A stretch of DNA of 64,000 bases from Propionibacteriales bacterium (GTDB taxonomy: Bacteria; Actinomycetota; Actinomycetes; Propionibacteriales; Nocardioidaceae). The stretch spans positions 124,001 to 188,000 of the forward strand of contig JAPLCB010000010.1 in the NCBI GenBank assembly GCA_026392455.1. The letters run 5' to 3'. A model generated the notes under the pieces. It saw only the letters and a program-made list of their open reading frames with translations, did not search any database and had not been told where the DNA came from. Positions 1 to 7,813 of this stretch are shown here, piece after piece. Within the stretch, counting starts at the first letter, position 1, and each line of letters starts with the position of its first letter. Position numbers and translations under genes: made by a program.

Positions 1-943
1 GGTCGATGGTCTCGAAGTAGCTCGGCAGGTACTCGTAGCCGACGGCCTCGATCATCTCGACCGAGACGACGGCGTCGTACTGGCCCTCGACGGCGCGGTA
101 GTCGAGCAGGTCGACCTGGACGGCGTCGGCCCGGAGGCCCTCGGCGGCCACGGCGTCGGCGAAACGGGCCCGGGCCAGCGACTGCTGCTCGCTGGACAGG
201 GTGACCGAGCGGACGACGGCACCGCGTCGGGCGGCGCGGATGGCGAGCTCGCCCCAGCCGGTGCCGATCTCCAGGACCCGGGAGCCCGCGGTGACGCCAG
301 CAGCGTCCAGGATGCTCTCGATCTTGCGGCCCTGGGCCTCCTCGAGCGGGGAGCCCGGGGCGGGAGCCTCGAACCGGATCACCGAGGAGTCGTTCCCGAT
401 GCTGACCGAGTCGGTGTCGAAGAGCGCCGACGAGTAGCTCATCGTCGGGTCCAGGAACGCCGCGAACAGGTCGTTGGACAGGTCGTAGTGGTGCGCGATG
501 TTCTTGCGGGTGTTCTTCTCGCTGTTGCGCTGGAGCTTGGGCGGCCGCGCGACGTACGTCGCCCGCAGCCGTTGCATCCAGGCCGGCACCAGGTCGCCGA
601 TCTCGGCACAGAGCACCGTCAGGGTGCCGCCGAGGTCAGCAGCGTCCCAGGCGCCGGTCATGTAGGACTCGCCGAAGCCGATCAGTCCGTCGTTGCCGAG
701 CCGGTTGAAGAACTCGTCGGGGCGGTGCAGCACCAGGTCGGCCTCGGCGACGCCGGGGTCTCCGTCCATCGCGACCGTGATGCCGTAGCGCTCGGTGACC
801 CGCAGGAAGATCCGGCGCGCGATGGCGGCGGAGATCTTGGCCTTCGGGCCCTTGCGCAGCGGGCTGATGTCGGCCCAGCGGTCGGCAACGCGGGACGGGG
901 TCCCGGCGAGGCTCTCGGAGAGGTTCTCGGCGATCGAGGTCAT
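1..943 (-). CDS. Cyclopropane-fatty-acyl-phospholipid synthase-like methyltransferase, C-terminus outside window
   Basis: SAM-dependent methyltransferase of the CFA synthase family, expected to methylate or methylenate unsaturated acyl chains of phospholipids. About 314 residues are visible; the reading frame is still open at the window start, so the C-terminal part is missing. The AdoMet motif VLEIGTGWGE lies near residue 221, preceded by the family segment KNIAHHYDLSNDLFAAFLD. The ATG start overlaps the stop of the DUF1365 gene upstream (ATGA), so translation is coupled. In Mycobacterium tuberculosis the corresponding SigK locus carries ufaA1, a CFA-like enzyme, which supports an acyl-lipid role. 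The exact product (cyclopropane or 10-methyl branch) cannot be told from sequence. Confidence 0.9.
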   Translation of the reverse strand, partial: MTSIAENLSESLAGTPSRVADRWADISPLRKGPKAKISAAIARRIFLRVTERYGITVAMDGDPGVAEADLVLHRPDEFFNRLGNDGLIGFGESYMTGAWDAADLGGTLTVLCAEIGDLVPAWMQRLRATYVARPPKLQRNSEKNTRKNIAHHYDLSNDLFAAFLDPTMSYSSALFDTDSVSIGNDSSVIRFEAPAPGSPLEEAQGRKIESILDAAGVTAGSRVLEIGTGWGELAIRAARRGAVVRSVTLSSEQQSLARARFADAVAAEGLRADAVQVDLLDYRAVEGQYDAVVSVEMIEAVGYEYLPSYFETID

Positions 944-1689
944 CGAACACCTTCCTGGTGATGGGTGGGTCGGGGCTGGACCGGAAGTCGGCGGGCCCAC
1001 AGGCGGATACCTTGTATTCGGATCCGAACGGCCCCGAGGATTGCCGCCGGTGCCGCCCGGAAAATGGTTCGGCGGGTGGTGCTCGTCACGGCCTGCCCGA
1101 GAAGGACGGCGTCGAAGACGGTGCGGTCGGCGGTCACGAGCCGGACCGTGATCTGCAACCGGTCCGTGGGGGCCGGGACGGTGAGCTCGTAATGCCCGTC
1201 GGTGCCGTGGAACGGCGAGACGTACATCGCCTTGGAGACCAGCGCCCGGCCCGCGGCATCGGGGTGCACGAGGTAGGCGTGCCGGTCGCCGTAGGTGTTG
1301 TGCACCTCGACGACCGTGGCCGCGAGGGCGCCGGTCGCGTCGTGGCACCAGAAGACGCTGATCGGGTTGAAGTTGTAGCCGAAGGCGCGGGCATTGGCAG
1401 CCATCAGGATCCGGCCACCGGTGACCACGATGCCCTCGGCGGCCAGGAAGGCCTCCAGGTTCTGCCTGATCGTGCGGTCCGGTACGCCGAGGTGGTCGCG
1501 GGCCTCGAACCGGCCGAGCACCCCGTGGTCGGGGAGCTCGTCGAGGTCGACCACCCACAGGTAGGAGGTGTTGGTGAACCGGTTCTTCAGGGGCCCCCGA
1601 CGGGTGTGCGTGATGGTGCTCCGGTAGATCACCGGGGTACTGGTCAGCGCGCTCACCGGGCTGGGCCGCGAACCGGTCGAGGCGCTCAC
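940..1689 (-). CDS. DUF1365 family protein
   Basis: 249 residues from a GTG that overlaps the upstream FAD-oxidoreductase stop (GTGA), and its own stop overlaps the methyltransferase start. The open frame extends much further upstream, but that part only shadows the neighbouring gene. The family signatures TSYLWVVDLDELPD near the N-terminus, then FGYNFNPISVFWCHD and VHNTYGDRHAYL, mark DUF1365. The family has no established biochemical activity. It is almost always found between an amine-oxidase-like FAD protein and a CFA-type methyltransferase, as here, which implies a shared job in modifying lipid acyl chains (inference). Confidence 0.9.
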   Translation of the reverse strand: MSASTGSRPSPVSALTSTPVIYRSTITHTRRGPLKNRFTNTSYLWVVDLDELPDHGVLGRFEARDHLGVPDRTIRQNLEAFLAAEGIVVTGGRILMAANARAFGYNFNPISVFWCHDATGALAATVVEVHNTYGDRHAYLVHPDAAGRALVSKAMYVSPFHGTDGHYELTVPAPTDRLQITVRLVTADRTVFDAVLLGQAVTSTTRRTIFRAAPAAILGAVRIRIQGIRLWARRLPVQPRPTHHQEGVR

Positions 1690-3011
1690 GCGCTCGGTTC
1701 CTCCGGCCACCCGAGTCCGAGCTTCGCGGCGGCAGCGGCGCCGGACCGGGAGCCGTCCTCGTGGAAGCCCCAGCCGTGCCAGGCACCGGCGAAGACCAAC
1801 CGGTCGCTGTCGATCTCGGGCAGCCGGCGCTGGGCCGCGACCGAGGTCGGGTTGTAGATCGGGTGCGCGTAGTGCCGGACCGCGATGATCTTGGCCGGGT
1901 CGATCTGGTCGCTCGAGCCGAGCGTGACGAAGTAGCGCACGCCGTCTGCCGAGGGCAGGGACATCAGCCGGGTCATGTCGTAGCTGACCGTGACGGCGTC
2001 CTGGCCGGGGCGGTCCCACTGGTTCCAGGAGGCCCAGGCCTTGCGGTTGCGGGGCATCACGGAGTCGTCGGTGTGCAGCTGGGCGATGTTGTCGGAGTAC
2101 GGCATCGCACCGAGCAGCTCGGTCTGCAGCGGAGTCGGCTCGGCCAGCATCCCCAGGGCCTGGTCGGGGTGGGTGGCGACGACGACCGAGTCGAAGCGGT
2201 GCACCTGGCCGTTGCCGTCGGTCACCTCGACGCACTCGGTGGTCGGCAGCACCGACGTCACCTTGGTGCCCAGCAGGATGGTGCCGCCGTTGGCCTCGAT
2301 CGAGGCGGCGACCTTCTCGACGTACCGGTGCGAGCCGCCGGTGACGGTGCGCCACTGCGGGGAGTCGTAGATCGTGAGCATCCCGTGGTGCTGCAGGAAG
2401 GAGAACAGGTAGCGGGCCGGGTACTCCAGCGCGATCGCAGGGTCGCAGGACCAGACGCAGGCCACCAGGGGGGTCATGAAGTGCCGCCGGAAGTACGCCG
2501 AGAACCGGCCCTGGGTGAGGAACTCGTCCAGGGTCTGGCCGTCGGTGGCGCCGTCACCGGCAGCGGTCTGGGCCAGCAGCTTCTTGGCGCGGCGGTGGAA
2601 CCGCGGGATCTCGGTCAGCATCCGCAGGTACGAAGGCCGCAGGTAGTTCCGCTTGGTCGGGAACAGTCCGGCCGGCCCCAGGGCGCCGGCCCATTCCAGG
2701 CCGCGGCCGCCGTGGGCCTCGTCGGCCCGGACCGACATCGACATGTCCGACGGCTGGGTCTGGACGCCGAGCTCGGCAAAGATCCGCAGCAGGGTCGGGT
2801 AGGTGCGCTCGTTGTGCACGATGAAACCGGTGTCCACGTTGACGGTGCCGCCGTCAGCGGTCGGAACCACGTGGGTGTCGGCGTGCCCGCCCAGACGGGA
2901 GTCAGCCTCGAACAGGGTGACCGAGGCGCTCTTGCTCGCCACGTAGGCAGCCGTGAGTCCTGCCACGCCGCTGCCGATGACGCCGACGCGACGGGTGTGC
3001 CGGCCGGTCAT
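1686..3011 (-). CDS. FAD-dependent amine-oxidase-like oxidoreductase
   Basis: 441 residues. A dinucleotide-binding motif GVIGSGVAGLTAAY starts near residue 10 and is followed by the acidic strand end TLFEADSRLGGHADTH, typical of NAD/FAD-binding flavoproteins (COG2907 type). The C-terminal segment RLVFAGAWHGWGFHEDG is the usual second FAD contact. The ATG overlaps the rskA stop (ATGA) and the stop overlaps the DUF1365 start, so the gene sits in a translationally coupled chain. The M. tuberculosis counterpart in the SigK locus is Rv0449c (from memory). The substrate is unknown; the neighbours suggest an oxidation step acting with the CFA-like methyltransferase. Confidence 0.9.
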   Translation of the reverse strand: MTGRHTRRVGVIGSGVAGLTAAYVASKSASVTLFEADSRLGGHADTHVVPTADGGTVNVDTGFIVHNERTYPTLLRIFAELGVQTQPSDMSMSVRADEAHGGRGLEWAGALGPAGLFPTKRNYLRPSYLRMLTEIPRFHRRAKKLLAQTAAGDGATDGQTLDEFLTQGRFSAYFRRHFMTPLVACVWSCDPAIALEYPARYLFSFLQHHGMLTIYDSPQWRTVTGGSHRYVEKVAASIEANGGTILLGTKVTSVLPTTECVEVTDGNGQVHRFDSVVVATHPDQALGMLAEPTPLQTELLGAMPYSDNIAQLHTDDSVMPRNRKAWASWNQWDRPGQDAVTVSYDMTRLMSLPSADGVRYFVTLGSSDQIDPAKIIAVRHYAHPIYNPTSVAAQRRLPEIDSDRLVFAGAWHGWGFHEDGSRSGAAAAAKLGLGWPEEPSA

Positions 3012-3736
3012 GTCGTCTTCGGCTCGAAGTCGAACTCGGCGATCGGGTCCTCGGTCGGGCTGGTCGAACCACCGGAGGGCTCGATGGTGATGCCGACGCC
3101 GGTCGCCTCGTTGGCGTTGCCGTCCAGCAGCTCGGTGCTGAGGTCGGTACCGCCACTCATGAACCCGGCGGGAACCATCTTCCCGTTCTTGATCAGCCAG
3201 AGCTGGTAGACGTGGTCCGCAGGGGCGGCCTTCATGCCTCGGGCCACCAGGACGGCGCGCCCTTCGGAGGCCGAACGGGAGACCGTGGCGCTGGCGCCAC
3301 TGACGAAGTCGACGTTGTAGTGCTCGACGTCGACGGCGGTGAGGACCCGGTCAGCCGCACTGAGCTGGACCGCGGTGTTGTCGTTGCCGGCCTGGTCGAT
3401 GACGACCGCGCCGGTGCCAAGGACACCCAGGACAGCGGCAGCCGCCAGCAGGTTGGTGAACAGGCGCGGGCGGGGACGACGACGGTCGATGGCGACCACG
3501 GCCGGCGGGATCGGCCGGATCTTCCTGATGTCGGTCAGGACCGCGGCACGCATCGATGCGGGGGGAGCGACCGCAGTGAGCTCGGAGAGCAGCAGGGTCG
3601 CGTCCTGGAGGCTCAGCACCTCGTCGCGGCACTCCGCGCAGACGGCCAGGTGGGCTTCGAAACGGGAGCGTTCGAGCTGGTCGAGAGCGTCTACCGCGTA
3701 TGCCCCGGCCAGGGCGTGAATCTCGTGAGCTGTCAT
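3008..3736 (-). CDS. rskA: Anti-sigma-K factor RskA
   Basis: 242 residues. The N-terminal cytoplasmic domain carries the zinc anti-sigma motif H29-x3-C33-x2-C36. A single transmembrane segment lies at about 92-113, followed by an extracytoplasmic C-terminal domain with the family pattern DHVYQLWLI. This is the known layout of RskA, which holds SigK at the membrane and releases it after regulated proteolysis. It overlaps sigK upstream and the FAD gene downstream by four bases each. The length matches the mycobacterial protein (about 230 residues). Confidence 0.93.
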   Translation of the reverse strand: MTAHEIHALAGAYAVDALDQLERSRFEAHLAVCAECRDEVLSLQDATLLLSELTAVAPPASMRAAVLTDIRKIRPIPPAVVAIDRRRPRPRLFTNLLAAAAVLGVLGTGAVVIDQAGNDNTAVQLSAADRVLTAVDVEHYNVDFVSGASATVSRSASEGRAVLVARGMKAAPADHVYQLWLIKNGKMVPAGFMSGGTDLSTELLDGNANEATGVGITIEPSGGSTSPTEDPIAEFDFEPKTT

Positions 3737-4347
3737 TGGCCCACTCCCATCGCGTCGCGCAACCGGATGAGGCCATCCCGGATGCGGGTCTTTGCCGTGC
3801 CGACCGGTAGGTCGAGCATCGTTGCCACTTCGGTGTGGGTGTACCCACCGAAGTAAGCCAGTTCCAGGGCCTCGCGCTGAACGGCGGTGAGTTCAGCGAG
3901 GGCGGCCCGGACCCGTCGTGCCTCCATCGATGCTTCGGCCGCTTCCGCGGTGCTGTCGTGGGGGACTGTCTGTGAGTTCTGGTGGTAGCTGGTGTCCTGG
4001 CGGTTGACGGCCTCCGCGGCGCGGACCCGGTCCACAGCTCGTCGGTGGGCCAGGGTCATCAGCCAGGCCAGCGCGCTGCCCTTGGTCTCGTCGTACCGGG
4101 CCGCGGTGCGCCACACCTGGAGGAACACCTCCTGGGTGACCTCCTCGGCCTGGGCCGGGTCACGGATGACCCGCAGGACCAGGCCGTGCACCCGGGCTGA
4201 TGTGGCGTCGTACAGGGTGGCGAAGGCTTGCTCGTCGCCGCGGGCGGAGAGTCGCAGGCACTCGGCCAGGGAAGTCGAGGATGGTGCGCCGACACCCGCC
4301 CCCTCCGGCGACGAATCGCCGGAGGGAACGGGCTGGAGGTGGGACAC
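3733..4347 (-). CDS. sigK: ECF RNA polymerase sigma factor SigK
   Basis: 204 residues from a GTG. Sigma region 2 (about residues 38-105) has FATLYDATSARVHGLVLRV and EVTQEVFLQVW. Region 4 (about 145-195) has the helix-turn-helix around YTHTEVATMLDLPVGTAKTRI. It is directly coupled to rskA. The identification as SigK rests on the adjacent RskA and on the conserved FAD-DUF1365-CFA tail, as in mycobacteria. It likely controls its own operon and the upstream FAS1 lipoprotein. A second, closely similar sigma factor lies at 35735-36352 without an anti-sigma partner. Confidence 0.93.
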   Translation of the reverse strand: MSHLQPVPSGDSSPEGAGVGAPSSTSLAECLRLSARGDEQAFATLYDATSARVHGLVLRVIRDPAQAEEVTQEVFLQVWRTAARYDETKGSALAWLMTLAHRRAVDRVRAAEAVNRQDTSYHQNSQTVPHDSTAEAAEASMEARRVRAALAELTAVQREALELAYFGGYTHTEVATMLDLPVGTAKTRIRDGLIRLRDAMGVGQ

Positions 4348-4392
4348 GGTGTGTTCCTGTTCCTGTCGTTTGCTACTGGGATTCTGGCTGAA

Positions 4393-5010
4393 TCAGTCAG
4401 TCAGAACGGTGTCGATGATGTAGACCGTGGCGTTGGCGGTCTGCACGTTGCCGCAGACGACCTTCGACTTGACGGTCTTGCCCTCGACGGTGAAGTCCTC
4501 GCCCGAACCCACGACGTTGATGGTGTCGCCGGCCAGGGTCTCGTGCTCGCCCGGCAGGTCCGCCGGAGCGATCTTACCCGCGAGGACGTGGTGCTGCAGG
4601 ACCTTGGTCAGGGCCGGCACGTCCGCGATGAGGGCGTTCAGGGCGTCCGTCGGGATCTTCTTGAAGGCCGAGTCGGCCGGCGCGAAGACGGTCAGGGCCT
4701 CGGCACCGTTGAGGGTCTCAACGAGCTTGGCAGCCTTGACAGCGGCGACGAGGGTGGTCAGGACCGGGTTGGCGCTCGCGGCGGAGGCAACCTGAGCGGT
4801 GGCCATGCCGTTGAAGGAGCCCGGGTCGTTCGGGTCGGTCGGAACGGCGGCGCAACCTGCACCGAACTCCGTGGCGGCCGGGGCCGAGGTCTCGGTGGTG
4901 CCGGTGGCGCCGGTGTCCTCGGAGTCGTCGCCACACGCGGCGAGACCGAAGGAGAGGGCCAGGGTGATCGACGCGATCGCGCCGGTCTTCCGCAGGATGG
5001 AGGAGGTCAT
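4393..5010 (-). CDS. Fasciclin (FAS1) domain lipoprotein, MPT83/MPT70-like
   Basis: 205 residues. A lipoprotein signal peptide ends in LAAC with Cys26 as the expected acylated residue. A Thr/Ser/Glu-rich linker follows, then one FAS1 domain (about 70-205) with NPVLTTLVAAVKAAKLVETL, TVFAPADSAFKKIP and VLQHHVLAGKI. It is a cell-surface adhesion or interaction domain. In M. tuberculosis, MPT70 and MPT83 are the major SigK-controlled proteins but lie away from sigK. Here the FAS1 gene is immediately upstream of sigK on the same strand, only 45 bp away, so regulator and main target appear to share one operon. Confidence 0.92.
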   Translation of the reverse strand: MTSSILRKTGAIASITLALSFGLAACGDDSEDTGATGTTETSAPAATEFGAGCAAVPTDPNDPGSFNGMATAQVASAASANPVLTTLVAAVKAAKLVETLNGAEALTVFAPADSAFKKIPTDALNALIADVPALTKVLQHHVLAGKIAPADLPGEHETLAGDTINVVGSGEDFTVEGKTVKSKVVCGNVQTANATVYIIDTVLTD

Positions 5011-5105
5011 GAGGTTGAGCCTTTCGTTGGGTTTACTTCTTCTGACGGTTCTTGGTGCAGGTGCTAGGTGGAGCAGCTGTTCGTTCTTGCTGTTTCTCGG
5101 CAGTG

Positions 5106-5132
5106 ATTCGGCGCTCAGGAGGAACCGGATTG
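5106..5132 (-). promoter_or_regulatory. Candidate SigK-type promoter of the FAS1-sigK operon
   Basis: Read on the minus strand: CAATCC, 15-bp spacer, CCGAAT, about 95 bp before the FAS1 start. The published mycobacterial SigK consensus as I remember it is CCATCC-N16/17-CCGAAT, so the -10 matches fully and the -35 in five of six positions. A similar pair occurs before the molybdopterin oxidoreductase at 6737-6763. Confidence 0.55.
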
Positions 5133-5163
5133 CTCATCTGCAGAGTTTTTGGGCCGTTTCAGG

Positions 5164-6729
5164 TCACGAAACGGTCACGACGACTTCCTGGATGCCGCTG
5201 GACCCGGCGGGGAAGGGGTTGGCCTTCACCGCGGTCTGCTCGGAGCCGTCATTGCCGAAGGCGCGGACCGACAGCCGGTGGTTGCCGGCCGGGGCGTCCC
5301 AGGGCAGGAACCACTGGCGCCAGTAGTCGTTGCCCCCGCTGGGGCCGAGCTCGGCCTCGGTCCAGGCTCCGCCGTCGATGCGGACCTCGACCTTCGCGAT
5401 GCCGTTGTTCTGGGCCCACGCAACGCCGCCGATGGCGGTCATGCCGGGCTTGATGTTGGTCAGCGCCTTGGGGGTGTCGATCCGGCTCGCGATCTTGATC
5501 GGAGCATCGGTGGCCCACTTGCGGTCGGTCCAGTACGACGTGTCCTTCGCGTACGTGGTGGCGGTCAGTCGGGTGACCCACTTGGTCGCGCTGACGAAGC
5601 CGTACAGGCCGGGCACGACCAGGCGGGCCGGGAAGCCGTGCTCGCGGGGGAGGACCTTCCCGTTCATGCCGATCGCGATGATCGCGTTGCGGCCGTCGAG
5701 GAGCGCCGACATCGGGGTGCCGATCTTGAAGCCCTCGACGTCGGTCGACATCAGCTGGTCGGCGTCCGGCGAGATACCGGCCTGGTCGAGGATCCGCTTC
5801 AGCGGGACCCCCAGCCAGCGGGCGCCACCGACGTACCGGCCACCGACCTCGTTGGAGACGCAGGTGAGCGTGATGTCGCTCTCCTCGAACGCCATGTCGC
5901 GCAGGTCGTTGTAGCTGATCTTGAGCTTCTTGTCGACCATGCCGTCAACCGTGAGGACCCAGTCGTTGTGGTCCACGATCGGGACCGCGAGCTTGGTGTC
6001 GACGCGGTAGAACTTGTCGTTCGGCGTGCTGAACGGCGTGATCCCGGGGACCTTCGCCTCGAGACCGGCCGGCAGCGCCGGCAGGGTGCGCGAGGCCTTC
6101 GGCAGGACGATGTTGGACAGCGACGACCTGGTCTTGTAGATCCACTGACCGGCTCCGGCAGCCGCTGCACCGCCGAGCAGCAGCACGCCGGAGCCGATCA
6201 GGAAGCCTCGACGCGAGCTGCCGGGCTCAGCGTCAGAGGCCGCTACGGGTCCCTCCAGGGCCCGCAGCGCCCGGACCAGCCACCAGAGGGTGAGCGGTCC
6301 AAGTACGGCAGCCACGAGGGCGGGGATGACATCGAGGATCTCGGCGGTCGGGCGCACCAGTGCAGCGACGCCCGCGATGGCAACCAGGATGAAGGTGATG
6401 ACGAGACCGGCACGCAGGTGGCGCCGGGCGATGATGCCGGCGATCGCGGCCAGGACCAGGGTCCCGGCGAAGACGCTGCCGATCAGGATGATCTTGTCGT
6501 TGGTGCCGAACTGGCGGATCGCCCAGGTCTTCATCGGGGTCGGGGTGGCATCGATGACGGCGGAACCGACCGCGAGGATCGGTGACGACTGGGGGTTCAG
6601 CAGGCTCGCCACGAAGTGCGCCACGGCGACCGCGAAGGTTGCGGCCAGGACGCCGATTGCCGCGAACGGGCCGTTTTCACGGGCTCGTCGCGCTACGGAC
6701 ATGAATGTCGTGCTCGACGGTCGCTTCAT
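5164..6729 (-). CDS. Membrane-anchored molybdopterin oxidoreductase, sulfite-oxidase family
   Basis: 521 residues. Hydrophobic helices at about 22-44, 79-101, 107-124 and 133-153 form an N-terminal membrane part. They are followed by SRRGFLIG (about 172-179) and another hydrophobic stretch, a Tat-like element. The extracytoplasmic catalytic domain begins near 235; TLTCVSNEVGG places the molybdenum-ligand cysteine at residue 290. A C-terminal Ig-like dimerisation domain ends at VVTVS. The family oxidises sulfite or reduces sulfoxide-type substrates; the substrate here is unknown. An alternative start is the Met at 6702. A promoter resembling the one before the FAS1 gene suggests SigK co-regulation. 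Confidence 0.88.
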   Translation of the reverse strand: MKRPSSTTFMSVARRARENGPFAAIGVLAATFAVAVAHFVASLLNPQSSPILAVGSAVIDATPTPMKTWAIRQFGTNDKIILIGSVFAGTLVLAAIAGIIARRHLRAGLVITFILVAIAGVAALVRPTAEILDVIPALVAAVLGPLTLWWLVRALRALEGPVAASDAEPGSSRRGFLIGSGVLLLGGAAAAGAGQWIYKTRSSLSNIVLPKASRTLPALPAGLEAKVPGITPFSTPNDKFYRVDTKLAVPIVDHNDWVLTVDGMVDKKLKISYNDLRDMAFEESDITLTCVSNEVGGRYVGGARWLGVPLKRILDQAGISPDADQLMSTDVEGFKIGTPMSALLDGRNAIIAIGMNGKVLPREHGFPARLVVPGLYGFVSATKWVTRLTATTYAKDTSYWTDRKWATDAPIKIASRIDTPKALTNIKPGMTAIGGVAWAQNNGIAKVEVRIDGGAWTEAELGPSGGNDYWRQWFLPWDAPAGNHRLSVRAFGNDGSEQTAVKANPFPAGSSGIQEVVVTVS

Positions 6730-6736
6730 ACAAGGT

Positions 6737-6763
6737 CTTCGCGCCTGGTCGGAGTCCGGATTG
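6737..6763 (-). promoter_or_regulatory. Candidate SigK-like promoter before the molybdopterin oxidoreductase
   Basis: Minus strand: CAATCC, 15-bp spacer, GCGAAG. The -35 and the spacing are identical to the candidate at 5106-5132. The predicted transcription start falls at or one base before the ATG at 6729, so the message would be leaderless. The -10 is weaker (four of six). Confidence 0.35.
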
Positions 6764-6799
6764 GTCGGATCCAGATATTCCTCGCAGTAGGGTCGTGGA

Positions 6800-7798
6800 G
6801 TGGTCAGACAGCGCCCGGTGGCGAGCGGGATCGGGTCGATGCCCGGCGAGGAATTCGGCGAGTCCGTGGCGCTGGTGCTCGGGGAGCTGAGCGACCTTCC
6901 CTACCTGCCGGAGCTGCCCGCACGCGGCACGACCGCGGGGATGACCGGCCGGTCCTTGGCCGTGGTCGCCGAGCTCGGGTTCGATCTGCAGCCGGCCGGT
7001 TGGCGGCTGACCGACGCTGCCGGCGTCGACCACCGCCGGGCGCGGTCGTTGCTGGCCCAGGACCTTGATTCCCTGGAGGCTGCGGCGCAGGGCTACGAAG
7101 GTGAGCTCAAGGTGCAGCTCGCCGGCCCGTGGACGCTGGCGGCGACGGTGGAGCGGCCGCGCGGGGACCGGTTGCTGGCCGATCGCGGAGCAAGACGAGA
7201 GCTGGCCCAGGCGTTCGCCGAAGGGGTCACCGAGCACCTGCGCGACCTCGGACGCCGGGTGCGTGGTGCTCGCTACCTGGTCCAGATCGACGAGCCGGTC
7301 CTCCCGGCGGTGCTCGGCGGCGGGATCCCGACGTCCTCGGGCTTCGGGAGGCACCGTTCGGTGCACCCGCCGGAGGCGACCGAGGTGCTGTCCTGGGTCT
7401 TCGCGGCCGTGGTCGCGGCGGGTGCAGTTCCGGTCGTGCACTGCTGCGCACCCGGCGTCCCGTTCGAGATCTTCGACCAGGCCGGAGCGGCAGGGATCTC
7501 GGTGGACCTCGACGCACTGACGACAGCGGACCTCGACGGCCTGGGCAGTGCGCTGGAGACCGGGAAGCGAGTCTTCCTCGGCGTCGTCCCGAGCACGGAC
7601 CCGGTGCGGGTCCCGACGGTCGGCCAGGTGGTCGAGCGGGTCCAGCGGACGCTGGACATGCTCGGCTTCGGCCTCGACGAGATCGGCGGGCAGCTGGTGC
7701 TCACCCCCGCCTGCGGGCTGGCCGGAGCCACCCCTGGATATGCACGAACGGCGCTCTCCCTGGTAGGGGAGAGCGCCGCACGGCTTGCCGGCGACTGA
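6800..7798 (+). CDS. Cobalamin-independent methionine synthase-like protein (MetE C-terminal domain)
   Basis: 332 residues from a GTG. It contains only the C-terminal catalytic-type barrel of MetE, starting GIGSMPGEEFGES. Candidate zinc ligands are HCC (the H-x-C pair, near residue 214) and the Cys in LTPACGLAG (near 306); the usual Glu ligand is not obvious. Lone MetE-C proteins of this type lie near ligA in mycobacteria (Rv3015c, from memory). Their methyl donor and function are not established, so this should not be called metE. The box TAGGGT lies 6 nt before the GTG and indicates a leaderless transcript. A long hairpin lies inside the last codons. Confidence 0.88.
   Translation: MVRQRPVASGIGSMPGEEFGESVALVLGELSDLPYLPELPARGTTAGMTGRSLAVVAELGFDLQPAGWRLTDAAGVDHRRARSLLAQDLDSLEAAAQGYEGELKVQLAGPWTLAATVERPRGDRLLADRGARRELAQAFAEGVTEHLRDLGRRVRGARYLVQIDEPVLPAVLGGGIPTSSGFGRHRSVHPPEATEVLSWVFAAVVAAGAVPVVHCCAPGVPFEIFDQAGAAGISVDLDALTTADLDGLGSALETGKRVFLGVVPSTDPVRVPTVGQVVERVQRTLDMLGFGLDEIGGQLVLTPACGLAGATPGYARTALSLVGESAARLAGD
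7750..7777. terminator. Hairpin within the 3' end of the MetE-like gene
   Basis: An 11-bp stem (GGCGCTCTCCC with GGGAGAGCGCC, the first arm starting at 7750) with a six-base loop, about 20 bp before the stop codon. The two convergent genes are only 15 bp apart, so this embedded structure is the only visible terminator candidate between them. There is no T-run. Confidence 0.4.
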
Positions 7799-7813
7799 GG
7801 CCGTGATTCCGGG

